Below are positions 51,268-60,090 of a DNA stretch of 64,000 bases, piece by piece; within the stretch, counting starts at the first letter, position 1, and each line of letters opens with the position of its first letter. The notes beneath the pieces are model-generated. The model had not been told where the DNA came from. It searched no databases and saw only the letters and a list, made by a program, of their open reading frames with translations. Source of the stretch: Acidiflorens sp963847715 (GTDB lineage: Bacteria; Acidobacteriota; Terriglobia; Terriglobales; Acidobacteriaceae). The stretch spans positions 24,390 through 88,389 of the forward strand of contig CAWKAZ010000021.1 in assembly GCA_963847715.1 (NCBI GenBank), read 5' to 3'. The position numbers were made by a program, and so were the translations under genes.

Positions 51268-51861
51268 CTACTTCTGCTCGAGAGGCGCAAGATCGACCGA
51301 CTGAGCAATGCGAAAATCCAGTTGCCGGTCAACCGTGACCACCGCATCTTTCGGCTTGGTGCCAGCTTCAGGCTTTCTTCCCTCCCGCGCACCGCCCTTG
51401 GCAAAGATGCTCGACGTCTCAATGGTCACGGCACGACCGCCAACGTTCAGACTCACCAGCACGAGCCGCAAGTAGCCATCCTGCGGCAAACCTCCGGAAG
51501 AACTTGCGGGCTTGGATTCGAGCACCCGGCCCGTCGCGGAAGATCCCTTGGCCACTAGAGTCGCTCCCTCGACCTCAACCGGCTGGTCGAGGATCGCACT
51601 GAATGTGTCCCCAGCGTGCAATGTCCCGCTCGAAAGAGAATTCTGCAGCCGGATGGAGATCGAGGTTCCCTCCGGTAGTCTGGTGGCGTAGGGAATCAAC
51701 GCATGGCTAGGCGAAATTCCGCGTTCTCGCGGCTGACGGTCGAAAGGCAGCTTTTGCGAGCCAGAAGAGTTGGCTGCATCGTCCGCAGGCGGCCGAGCAC
51801 AGCCGGAGTACAGCCCCAACAACACAATAATGATGGCGAGACGATGGGGAAACGTCGGCAT
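51268..51861 (-). CDS. Predicted lipoprotein of unknown function
   Basis: The protein has 197 residues. The signal LAIIIVLLGLYSGCARPP ends in a lipobox (LYSGC). The mature part holds a domain with GTSISIRLQNSLSSGTLHAG, FSAILDQPVEVEGATLVAKG and VLVSLNVGGRAVTIETSS, similar to a small beta-barrel found in several acidobacterial envelope proteins. It is convergent with the kinase gene. No enzymatic motif is visible. Confidence 0.7.
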   Translation of the reverse strand: MPTFPHRLAIIIVLLGLYSGCARPPADDAANSSGSQKLPFDRQPRERGISPSHALIPYATRLPEGTSISIRLQNSLSSGTLHAGDTFSAILDQPVEVEGATLVAKGSSATGRVLESKPASSSGGLPQDGYLRLVLVSLNVGGRAVTIETSSIFAKGGAREGRKPEAGTKPKDAVVTVDRQLDFRIAQSVDLAPLEQK

Positions 51862-52107
51862 TGATTTCTCTGATCCATCTAGATTACGCCTGCTCGATTA
51901 CGCCTGGACTTCGGTTGGTCAACATCTGCCGTCGAAATTGTCACAAACTGAGTGTGACGGCTCGCACTTTCGATCCCGTTCATTCCCTCTACACTTTTTC
52001 CTAATCAGGCACGATCCGGTCCATTCGGGGAAAACTAGAAGACCATTTTCCCAGCCTGGAATTAGAGCGTCTCTTAACCTCGGCTTCAAAATATCAGGAG
52101 ATTCGTT

Positions 52108-53526
52108 ATGTTCACCGCATCGAGCGCTGCCGTTCTCAGCCACAGCCCTTTGCCACAAATTGAAGGCGCGAACTTCCTCAACCTGATGATCGTGGACGAG
52201 GATGGCGCATCGCGCGGGGCTTGCCGCGACGTAGCGCACGCGCTCGGTTTCAACACGCAAGTAGCGGAGTCCGCCGAACAAGCGTGTCGCTTGCTCGACA
52301 GTTCGAGCACGGACGTCGTCCTGCTCGACCTTCGTCTTACCGGAGGAGGCGGACTCGAAGCGCTGCACACCATCAAGCATCTACGCCCCGAAGCAGTGGT
52401 GATCGTTGTAGCTAGCTATGGCACGGTGAAGTCGGCGGTTCAGGCGATGAAGGATGGCGCCTACGACTACGTAACCAAGCCCTTCGGCATGGAGGAATTA
52501 CGTCTCCTGCTGGAGCGGGTCGCCACCCACCTGCGATTGAAAACGGAGAACCGCGTGCTGCGCGAGACCATCAAGTCACGGCAGGGCTTTGGCAACATTA
52601 TTGGGCACGCTCCCTCGATGGAAAAGCTCTATCGCATCATTGCCAAAGCGGGACAGAGCGCACATCCGGTGCTGATCCTCGGGGAGAGCGGCACGGGCAA
52701 GGAACTGGTCGCAAAGTCGATTCATCTCGCGGGAATGTTTCGCAACAAGCCATTCATCCCGGTCGACTGTGGCTCGCTCGTGCCGACCTTGATTGAGAGC
52801 GAGCTGTTTGGACACGTGCGCGGCGCGTTCACGGGCGCAACCAATCCCAAGGACGGGCTGTTGGCCATCGCCGAAGGAGGCACCGTCTTTCTCGACGAGA
52901 TTGGCGAGCTGCCGGTGGATTTGCAGGCCAAGTTGTTGCGCGCCATCCAGGAAAAAGAAATTCGCCCGGTGGGAAGCGTGAAGAGAGTTCCCATCAACGT
53001 GCGAATTCTGGCGGCGACCAATCGCGATCTTGAGCGAGCGGTCTCCGAAGGCAGTTTCCGCCGCGATCTTTTTTTCCGGTTGAATGTGCTGACCTTGCGG
53101 ATTCCCTCGTTGCGCGAGCGCAGACAGGATATTCCGCTGCTCGTCGCGCATTTTATGGAACGCATCGGCCTCGACGCAGGCGTCGAAAGGACGGTCTCCG
53201 ACGCCTGTCTCAAAGCGTTGATGAACTATGACTGGCCAGGCAACGTGCGGGAACTCGAGAATGCACTCGAACGAGCGTGCATGCTGAGCACCGATCAGCA
53301 GATTCAGGTCGCCGATCTCCCCACGCAGATCCACAGCGCGCCGCTCGACTTCAGGACGGTGAGCCAGATCAACAACGGCATTGTGCCCATGGCGGAACTG
53401 GAAAGACAGACGATACTGAATGCGTTGGCACAGGTAAACGGCGACAAGATGCTGGCCGCGCGCCTGCTCGGCATCGGAAAAACCACGCTCTACCGCAAAT
53501 TGAAGGAGTATGAGTCCCAAAACTGA
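52108..53526 (+). CDS. NtrC-family sigma-54-dependent response regulator (second copy)
   Basis: The ATG at 52108 has AGGAG 7 bp before it; the protein has 472 residues. Receiver: acidic site in LMIVDEDGASRG, Asp in VVLLDLRLTGGGG, VVASYGTVKSA and YVTKPFGMEE. AAA+: GESGTGKELVAKSIH, GAFTGATNP, VFLDEIGELP. Fis-like end: MLAARLLGIGKTTLYRKLKEYE. It lacks an adjacent kinase, so either the kinase at 49356 or another one activates it. The receiver uses Ala-Ser where Thr is usual. It heads a run of two receiver-like genes. Confidence 0.93.
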   Translation: MFTASSAAVLSHSPLPQIEGANFLNLMIVDEDGASRGACRDVAHALGFNTQVAESAEQACRLLDSSSTDVVLLDLRLTGGGGLEALHTIKHLRPEAVVIVVASYGTVKSAVQAMKDGAYDYVTKPFGMEELRLLLERVATHLRLKTENRVLRETIKSRQGFGNIIGHAPSMEKLYRIIAKAGQSAHPVLILGESGTGKELVAKSIHLAGMFRNKPFIPVDCGSLVPTLIESELFGHVRGAFTGATNPKDGLLAIAEGGTVFLDEIGELPVDLQAKLLRAIQEKEIRPVGSVKRVPINVRILAATNRDLERAVSEGSFRRDLFFRLNVLTLRIPSLRERRQDIPLLVAHFMERIGLDAGVERTVSDACLKALMNYDWPGNVRELENALERACMLSTDQQIQVADLPTQIHSAPLDFRTVSQINNGIVPMAELERQTILNALAQVNGDKMLAARLLGIGKTTLYRKLKEYESQN

Positions 53527-53639
53527 ATCGGCGGATCGAAGATGCGTACCGGAAAGGAACGGTTGCGTTCGCAGCGAAAATACAACTCCTTGATTTTGCA
53601 GTCGCCGGCAATTGGCCCCTGACTTGCCAGCGGATCAGC

Positions 53640-54161
53640 ATGATCCTTCTTGTGACGCCGAGTGAGCGAGCCGCGCAGTGCGCGGCCGCGCTCCACGAAG
53701 CAACCGGCGAAAAGCTCTCGGTAGCCGAAAGTCCGGCACAGGCAACCAGCATTCTCAGGTCGCAACCTTGCCGGGCGCTGGTGATCGATCAGTATCTTCT
53801 CGACACTGAGCCAGATGAGGCCGCCATAGTTATGGCACATATCGGGACTGCGGTCATGGTGCCCGTCAATTTAGCGCTGAGTGGGTTGCCACGTTTGGTC
53901 ACTCAAGTCCAAACATCGCTCAAGCGTCGCCAACGCGAGGAAGCGTCAGCCCGCGACGCCGCCATCACCAAACTTCACAGTGAACTGAACGATACGGTGA
54001 CGGCGTTGCAATTATCGATTCAACTCGCATTGCAGGCAACAGCGATCCCCGACGAGACATCTGAACAATTACGCGCGGTGCGCGACCTCGTAACGAAACT
54101 TCGCAGCCACTTGGAGACGTCTGGCGCAATCGAAGAAGGCGCACCAGTCGTAAGCTGCTGA
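53640..54161 (+). CDS. Receiver-like domain fused to a DHp-like histidine phosphotransfer helix pair, no ATPase
   Basis: This 173-residue protein has an N-terminal receiver-like fold (residues 1-95) that keeps a central Asp50 (ALVIDQYLLD) but lacks the N-terminal acidic pair (MILLVTPSERAA). A charged linker (KRRQREEASARDA) leads to KLHSELNDTVTALQLSIQLA (111-130), which aligns with the histidine-kinase H box with His113 as phospho-acceptor, then a second helix (SEQLRAVRDLVTKLRSHLE). There is no HATPase domain. The layout suggests a Spo0B-like or phosphotransfer role between the regulators on either side. Confidence 0.6.
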   Translation: MILLVTPSERAAQCAAALHEATGEKLSVAESPAQATSILRSQPCRALVIDQYLLDTEPDEAAIVMAHIGTAVMVPVNLALSGLPRLVTQVQTSLKRRQREEASARDAAITKLHSELNDTVTALQLSIQLALQATAIPDETSEQLRAVRDLVTKLRSHLETSGAIEEGAPVVSC

Positions 54162-54330
54162 CGACCTCAGTGAAGCACCGAAGAAGTGACCTAACGTGGT
54201 GAAACGATTTCTGCGTGCTCCTGCGTCTACTCCGTGGCTCAAGCCTTTCAGAGATTTACAAATCTATACCCAAACTATTCGCAAGCACGAAAACGCGCGC
54301 CGTTCTTGTGGAAAGGAACGGAGGTTTGTG

Positions 54331-54756
54331 ATGGAGCACAGAACGACGGTGTTTTATGTTGACGACAACCCCAAATCCAGCCGCTTGCTGACCAGCGTTC
54401 TTGAGGAATGCGGATTTCGCGTGATTGCAAAGACTGATCCACTGGAAGCGCTCACGCTAAGCAAGAGAACCTATTTCGACCTGGCGCTGATTGATTACGA
54501 AATGCCGGTGATGTCAGGCGCGAAGCTGGCGCAGGAGATCAAGTATCTCGTACCGGACGTCCCGGTGGTGCTGATCTCCGGTCACGCAACTTTGCCTTCT
54601 TCGGAACTGGCGTTCGTCGACGCACATTTCGGCTTCGGCACTTCGCTCGACGACCTGCTCTGGACCATGCGCATCCTCACGCCTCCCAAAGTGTTCTCGA
54701 TGACCGAACATGGAGGCACTCCGCAGGAGATGACTCGATGGGCCGATTCGACATGA
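54331..54756 (+). CDS. Single-domain response regulator, degenerate
   Basis: The ATG at 54331 follows GAACGGAGG and gives 141 residues; the longer frame from 54196 has no support. Receiver features are acidic pair Asp11-Asp12 (FYVDDNPKSS), phospho-acceptor Asp55 (LALIDYEMPVMSG) and VVLISGHAT. The conserved Lys near residue 102 is missing (AHFGFGTSLDDLL). It has no output domain. It probably transfers or sinks phosphate in the same pathway as its neighbours. Confidence 0.75.
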   Translation: MEHRTTVFYVDDNPKSSRLLTSVLEECGFRVIAKTDPLEALTLSKRTYFDLALIDYEMPVMSGAKLAQEIKYLVPDVPVVLISGHATLPSSELAFVDAHFGFGTSLDDLLWTMRILTPPKVFSMTEHGGTPQEMTRWADST

Positions 54757-54821
54757 GGGATTGGGGAGGGCCTCCCCGTCCCGAAGTCATCATTTCGCTA
54801 ACAAGGCTCGCTGAAGCAACG

Positions 54822-56417
54822 TCACTGCGGGATGTAGCTATCGAGCAGCGGAAGTAGAGGCGACACAAAATTCATCATGCGTTCCTGGGTTGCGTCCGGG
54901 GTTTCGCCCTCGAGCATGGGAGTCATCAGCCGCACCATTCCTCCATCGCTACGATTCATATGAATCGAATCGTCGATCAGGTAGTACTTGGCCTCCCACT
55001 CACGCGCCACTACGCGGCCGTGCGCCTGGAACCAGTAAAGCACCAATTGCTGTTCTCCAGATCTTGAGACCACGTAGCGATTGACCGGTATAGAAGAGCC
55101 GTTCGGAAGCTTGAGCTGGATCACTTTTCGAGAAAGTGGAATCCATCCTGCACCCGACAGGCAGTGACTGGGAGAATGGACGGTATCGCCGACTTTTTGC
55201 GACGGAAAGAACGGGATGTAGACATTGATCGTTTGTTTCGGCTGGTTCACGGACTCGTAGTCGCGCATCAGGTATTCGCCCGGCCCAAGGATGTCAAGTT
55301 CCTGCTGGCTGATCGGCTTGTCAACTCCCTTCCAATTGCCGATCTCTGAGGGCAGCAAGCCTACGTGATGAACACTTCCGCTCGCATGGACTTGCAGGCC
55401 GATTGCGGTCGTCAACAGAAGCACGGCAACAATGCCAAAACGCGCAGACCAAAGTTCAAGGGGCTCTCTGCGAGCAGATTGCTGTTCAGGGAATACAGCG
55501 CTACGCTGACTTCCCGAATCGTGCTTCCAGACCAGCGAGATCACGTGGTGCAGAGCGAATAACATGACCAGTGCGGTCGCGAAGACGAGCAATCCCCAGA
55601 GTTCATGGGAAATCCCCTCCGCCAGGGATTCATGCCCGGAGTGCACCAGCAGCCCTTGGACAAAAATCCGGAAACAGTTCGCTAGAACTGCGATTGGGAC
55701 CGCAGAACACGCTAGAACCACGCGCACCCACATGCGAGTCTCCAACAGATAGCCATAGATGATGGCTAGAGTCAGCAATGTCAGAAGCGAACGGATTCCA
55801 CTACATGGTTCGGCAACGTCCAGTTGCATGCGGGCGAGCGTGATCATATTCCCCTGGAGCAGAACTGGTACACCGACCATCTCCAGCATGCCCGAGGCGA
55901 GCTTTGAGGCCAGCAACTGAAGAGGAAATGTAACCGGACTAAGGATCAGGGACGGAATGGGAACCATCAGGAACAAAAACGCCCACGGAAAGAGGACGGC
56001 ACGAAAGAACTTCCATCCCTCAAACAGAATGATAAGACCAGCTAGAAGAATCAGGAGAGATACACGCTGCGAGAAGATCTCCGCGCCTAAGACGCCGAGA
56101 ACCAGCGCCACCATGCTCGGGACGATGAGCGGAAGACCAATCCACGACGGGGCGGGCGCAATTGCAGCGAGTTGCTTGCGGTCTTGCCAGACAACAAACA
56201 AGGCAAATACCGGGACGAAAATCCCGTGCTGGAAATTCGGATCGCTGTGGGGCCCTACCCACTGCAAGACGAGGCGCATGAGAACCGAGGTATAAAGCCA
56301 GGTAATCAGAAACAGCAGAACTAGTAAGTTTCGATGACGCGTAACGAATCGGGTGAGTGTCGAGACGTAGAGCCGAGCGACTTGGAGTAACCGCGCTGAT
56401 AGGTTCTTGTAACCCAC
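54822..56417 (-). CDS. Exosortase fused to an EpsI domain
   Basis: This 531-residue membrane protein starts at GTG 56417. About eight transmembrane helices fill 30-300. The exosortase triad is visible: Cys205 in VAEPCSGIRSLLTL, Arg250 in ANCFRIFVQG and His271 in EGISHELWGLL. After another helix (about 328-345), the C-terminal EpsI domain (350-531) has the hallmark HSPSHCLSGAGW. Exosortases cleave and transfer PEP-CTERM-type surface proteins and are linked to exopolysaccharide export. No PEP-CTERM substrate was recognised in the window. Its 5' end lies at the suspected chimeric joint. Confidence 0.9.
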   Translation of the reverse strand: MGYKNLSARLLQVARLYVSTLTRFVTRHRNLLVLLFLITWLYTSVLMRLVLQWVGPHSDPNFQHGIFVPVFALFVVWQDRKQLAAIAPAPSWIGLPLIVPSMVALVLGVLGAEIFSQRVSLLILLAGLIILFEGWKFFRAVLFPWAFLFLMVPIPSLILSPVTFPLQLLASKLASGMLEMVGVPVLLQGNMITLARMQLDVAEPCSGIRSLLTLLTLAIIYGYLLETRMWVRVVLACSAVPIAVLANCFRIFVQGLLVHSGHESLAEGISHELWGLLVFATALVMLFALHHVISLVWKHDSGSQRSAVFPEQQSARREPLELWSARFGIVAVLLLTTAIGLQVHASGSVHHVGLLPSEIGNWKGVDKPISQQELDILGPGEYLMRDYESVNQPKQTINVYIPFFPSQKVGDTVHSPSHCLSGAGWIPLSRKVIQLKLPNGSSIPVNRYVVSRSGEQQLVLYWFQAHGRVVAREWEAKYYLIDDSIHMNRSDGGMVRLMTPMLEGETPDATQERMMNFVSPLLPLLDSYIPQ

Positions 56418-56497
56418 GCCGCAGTATTATGGCATCGCCGTTGCGCGTTGTCGCGTGCCGCGAATTTGCTGGTGATGGCGGATGGATGGAAAGAGAG
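56418..56497. other. Suspected join between two unrelated genomes
   Basis: Acidobacteria-like sequence ends within this stretch and GC-rich alphaproteobacteria-like coding begins. A plus-strand frame crosses it (56357 on) but is only coding from about 56498. No repeat or insertion element marks the point. Confidence 0.6.
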
Positions 56498-57671
56498 ATG
56501 ATCGAACGCTCCCTGTTCACTGAAGAACACGAAATCTGGCGCGCCTCAGTGCGCCGCTTCGTCGAAGAGGAGATCGTCCCCTACCACGCCCAATGGGAGG
56601 AGGAGGGCATCGTCCCCCGCGAACTGTGGCTTAAGGCCGGAGCGCAGGGCCTGCTCTGTTGCACGGTCCCGGAGGAATATGGCGGGCTGGGTCTCGACTA
56701 TCTGTTTGACGTTGTGGTGTTCGAGGAGCTTTGGCGGGTGGGCGCGAGCGGCCCCGGCTTCCTGATCCACACCGACCTTGTCGCGACCTATATTCTCTCG
56801 TTCGGCACTGAAGAGCAGAAGCGTCACTGGCTGCCGAAAATGGTTCGGGGCGAGGCGATCGGTTCGCTTGGCATGACCGAGCCCCACGCGGGCAGCGATC
56901 TCAAGGCCGTGCGCACCCAGGCGCGGCGCGACGGCGATCACTATCTGGTCAACGGTCAGAAGGTCTTCATCTCGAACGGCCAGCTCTGCGACGTCATCGT
57001 TCTGGCGACGAAGACCGATTTCGAACGCCGGCGCTAGCGGCGTGACGCTCTTCCTCGTCGAGTCGAACCGGCCCGGATTCTACGCGGGGCCGCAATCTCG
57101 AAAAGCTGGGCATGAAGGCGCAGGACACGTCTGAGCTCTTCTTCGACGAGGTGCGCGTCCCCGCTTCCAACATGCTCGGCGCGGAAGGCAAAGGCTTCGC
57201 GCTCATGATGACCAAGCTGCCGCAGGAGCGGCTCGCCCAGGCCATTCGCTCAGCGACGGTTACCGAGGTCGTGATCGAATGGACGGCCGACTACACCGCC
57301 GGACGCAAGGCTTTCGGCCATACGATCGCCGACTTCCAGAACACCCAGTTCGTGCTCGCCGACCTGAAGGCGCGGGCGACCATGGCGCGCGTCTTCACCG
57401 ATAAGTGCATTGACCTCTTCCGGCACGGCAAGCTCGATCCAGTCGACGCGGCGATGGCGAAACTCGTGACCTCCGAGCTGCATTGCGAAGCGGTCGACAA
57501 GTGCCTCCAGCTCTTCGGCGGTGGGGCTACATGTGGGAATATCCGATCTGCCGGGCCTATGCCGACGCGCGCGTCGTCAAGATCGCGGGGGGCTCGGTCG
57601 AGGTGATGAAGACGATCATCGCGCGTGACATGTTCAAGGGCCGGCTGCCGGCAAGGTCCTCGCGCGGATGA
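56498..57671 (+). pseudogene. Acyl-CoA dehydrogenase, frameshifted
   Basis: The ATG at 56498 follows GGAAAGAGAG. The first 180 residues are in one frame (HEIWRASVRRFVEEEIVPYH, VPEEYGGLGLDYLFD, LGMTEPHAGSDLKAVRT, YLVNGQKVFISNGQLCD). It then shifts near 57030 and 57075 (LEKLGMKAQDTSELFFDEVR, TADYTAGRKAFGHTIADFQN) and again near 57523 to reach YPICRAYADARVVKIAGGSV and the stop at 57669. Joined, it is a normal FAD enzyme oxidising acyl-CoA at the alpha-beta position. The stop overlaps the next start (ATGA). Confidence 0.85.
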
Positions 57672-58151
57672 GCAAGCGGCCCACCCCAGCGGAAAGCAAG
57701 CCGACGGCGCGGGACCTCAACACGGGGCTTCGTTTCGGCTTCCTGATCCACGACGTCTCCCGCGCTTCGGCGCGTCGCCGTGGACAGGGCTCTGAAGCCG
57801 CTCGGCATCACCCGCGCGCAATGGTGGGTGCTGGCGTTTCTCTCGCGCCGTGACGGGATGACCCAGACGGCGCTGGCGGCGGACCTCGACCTCACCAAGG
57901 TCGCCGTTGGGGGCCTGCTCGATCGCATGGAGAACGCCGGCTTCGTCGAGCGGCGAACGGATCAGAGCGACGGCCGCGCGCGACGGGTCTACCTGACGCG
58001 CGCCGGCGCGAAAATGGTCAGCGCCATCCGGCAGAGCGTGGAGACCGTCGAGCTCCAAATTCTGAGCCCCATTTCGGAGGCCGCGCTCGAGCAGGCGTCA
58101 GAAACGCTGCGCACGCTGAAGGAGACGCTCCTCGAAGATTCTCGGCGCTGA
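57668..58151 (+). pseudogene. MarR-family transcriptional regulator, frameshifted
   Basis: The ATG at 57668 overlaps the acyl-CoA dehydrogenase stop. The first frame encodes LNTGLRFGFLIHDVSR; one shift near 57770 leads to VDRALKPLGITRAQWWVLA, MTQTALAADLDLTKVAVGGL and RMENAGFVERRTDQSDGRAR, the winged helix of MarR. The whole would have about 160 residues and would likely repress the surrounding catabolic operon, with a CoA-thioester or aromatic acid as ligand. Confidence 0.8.
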
Positions 58152-58208
58152 AGCCGAGGAGAGCGAGAGCTCGGACATCGAAACCCTCAGCTAGGAGGAG
58201 AGGAAATC

Positions 58209-58845
58209 TTGCGTGGACTGAAAGACAAGGTCGCGGTCGTAACTGGCGGCGGACAGGGAATTGGCCGCGCGCTCACGCTGCGTCTCGCCGAAGAGGGCTG
58301 CAAGGTCGCGATCTTCGATCTGAAGCCGGAGGCCGCCAAGGAGACCGGAGATCTTGCCCCGAAAGGCTCGGTGACGGGCTATGAGCTCGACGTCGGAGAC
58401 TACGCCGCGGTGGCGGCGGCAGTCGCCAAGGTCGAGGCCGATCTTGGCCCGATCTGGACGCTCGTCAACAACGCCGGCTGGGACCGCCTGCGCCCTTCCT
58501 CACCACGGACAAGGCGCTGTGGGACAGTATCGTCCACATTAATCTATACGGCCCGCTCAATACCCATCACGTCGTTGCGACCCTGATGGCCAAACGCGGC
58601 GGCGGCCGCATCATCAACATCGCCTCGGTCGCGCGCGAACTCGCGAGCAAGGGCGTGTTGCTCAACGTGGTCTGCCCCGGCCCGACCAACACCCCGATGA
58701 TGGCCAGCGTGCTCGGCGAAGGCGAGCAGGCCGTGAAGTGGAAGGACGCGATGGTTCGCGGCATGCCGCTCAAACGGATGGGCGAACCGGAAGACTACGC
58801 CGGCATCGTCGCCTTCCTCGCCTCCGAGGATGCCGCCGGGGGGGG
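58209..58845 (+). pseudogene. BadH-like short-chain dehydrogenase, frameshifted and missing its catalytic segment
   Basis: A TTG at 58209 behind GGAGGAGAGG starts GLKDKVAVVTGGGQGIGRAL, the NAD site, and continues to LVNNAGWDRL, a form typical of 2-hydroxycyclohexanecarboxyl-CoA dehydrogenases. It shifts near 58493 (LTTDKALWDSIVHINLYGPL in another frame). After RIINIAS the sequence jumps in frame to VARELASKGVLLNVVCPGPT, so the Ser-Tyr-Lys stretch (about 30 residues) is absent. The C-terminus is lost at about 58845, where another gene's end begins. As it stands it cannot be active. Confidence 0.75.
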
Positions 58846-59130
58846 GCGTCTGATTTGGCCCGCGGCGCCCGCGCGGGGGGCGGCGTGCGAATTGTCGCGC
58901 TCACCGCCTCGGCGAGCCGGGGAGCGGTCAGCCGAATTGTTACTGCCGGCGAAGGCCGTGGTCCGGTATCGCTTGGCCGCATGGATACGGACGTCGTGGT
59001 CACCGAACATGGCGCAGCCGACCTGCGGGGACTGGATCACGACGAACGCGCGCGCGCTCGTCGCCATCGCTCCACCGGCGCACCGCGACCGGCTGGCCAC
59101 GCGATGGTCGAGCTGGCTACGAGTTTCTAG
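58846..59130 (+). pseudogene. C-terminal remnant of an acetyl-CoA hydrolase/CoA-transferase
   Basis: Sequence such as ARAGGGVRIVALTASASRGA, RGPVSLGRMDTDVVVTEHGA and ADLRGLDHDERARA is the C-terminus of acetyl-CoA hydrolase/4-hydroxybutyrate CoA-transferase proteins. A further shift near 59060 is needed for LVAIAPPAHRDRLATRW; the stop is at 59128. The rest of the gene is missing; it is joined directly to the SDR at a G-run (about 58840). This looks like collapsed or mis-assembled sequence. Confidence 0.7.
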
Positions 59131-59153
59131 GCGCGAACACAGAGGAAGACTTC

Positions 59154-60073
59154 ATGGCCCCGCGGAAAGTTATCGTCAGCTGCGCGATCACTGGATCGAT
59201 CCACACGCCTTCCATGTCGCCGCATCTGCCCATGACCGCCGAGGAAATCGCCGAGAGCGCGCTCGGCGCGGCCGAAGCGGCGCGGCAATCGTGCACTTGC
59301 ACGCGCGCAATCCGGTTGATGGACGGCCGGACGAGAGCCCCGAAGCATTCGCGCCCTTCCTGCGCAGCATCAAGCAATCGTCGAATGTCGTGGTCAATAT
59401 CACCACCGGCGGCGCGCCTTACATGACCGTCGAGGAGCGCGTCCGGCCGGCAGAGAAGTGGAGGCCCGAGATCGCCTCGCTCAATATGGGCTCGATGAAC
59501 TTCGGTCTCTTCCCGATGCTCAAGCGCTATAGGGAGTTCAAATACGACTGGGAGCCGAAAGTCCTCGAAGCCTCGCACGATCTCGTGTTTCGCAACAGCT
59601 TCAAGGACATTCGCTATGCGCTCGAAACACTGAACTCAACCGGCGCCCGCTACGAGTTCGAGTGCTACGACACCAGCCATCTCTATAATCTCCACTATTT
59701 CTCGCCGAGGGGCTGGTGACGCCCCCGCTCTTCATCCAGACCTGCTTCGGCCGCTGGCGGCATTGGCGCGCATCCGGAGGACGTGACCCACATGAAGCGC
59801 ACGGCGGATCGGCTGTTCGGCGCCAGCTATCGCTGGTCGGTTCTGGGCGCCGGCCGCAACCAGATGCCGGTGGCGGCCATGGCGGCGGCGATGGGCGGCA
59901 ATGTGCGTGTCGGCCTCGAGGACAGCCTTTGGGTCGGCGCCGGGAACCAGCCCCTCGACGTGCAGCCAGGTCACGCAGGTGCGAAGATCATCGAGGGCCT
60001 CGGGCTTGAGGTCGCCACGCCGGACGAGGCGCGCGAGATGCTCGAACTTAAGGGCGACCGCGTCGCCTTCTGA
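59154..60073 (+). pseudogene. Beta-keto acid cleavage enzyme (BKACE, DUF849), frameshifted
   Basis: The ATG at 59154 gives MAPRKVIVSCAITGSIHTPS and SMSPHLPMTAEEIAES. A shift near 59280 leads into AAIVHLHARNPVDGRPDESP and NVVVNITTGGAPYMTVEERV; shifts near 59705 and 59755 lead into HMKRTADRLFGASYRW and GNVRVGLEDSLWVGAGNQ and the stop at 60071. The HLHAR metal motif is present. These zinc enzymes split 3-keto acids with acetyl-CoA to acetoacetate and a CoA ester. Its neighbours suggest a CoA-ester degradation operon. Confidence 0.82.
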
Positions 60074-60090
60074 TCGGCGATCGCCCGCGA

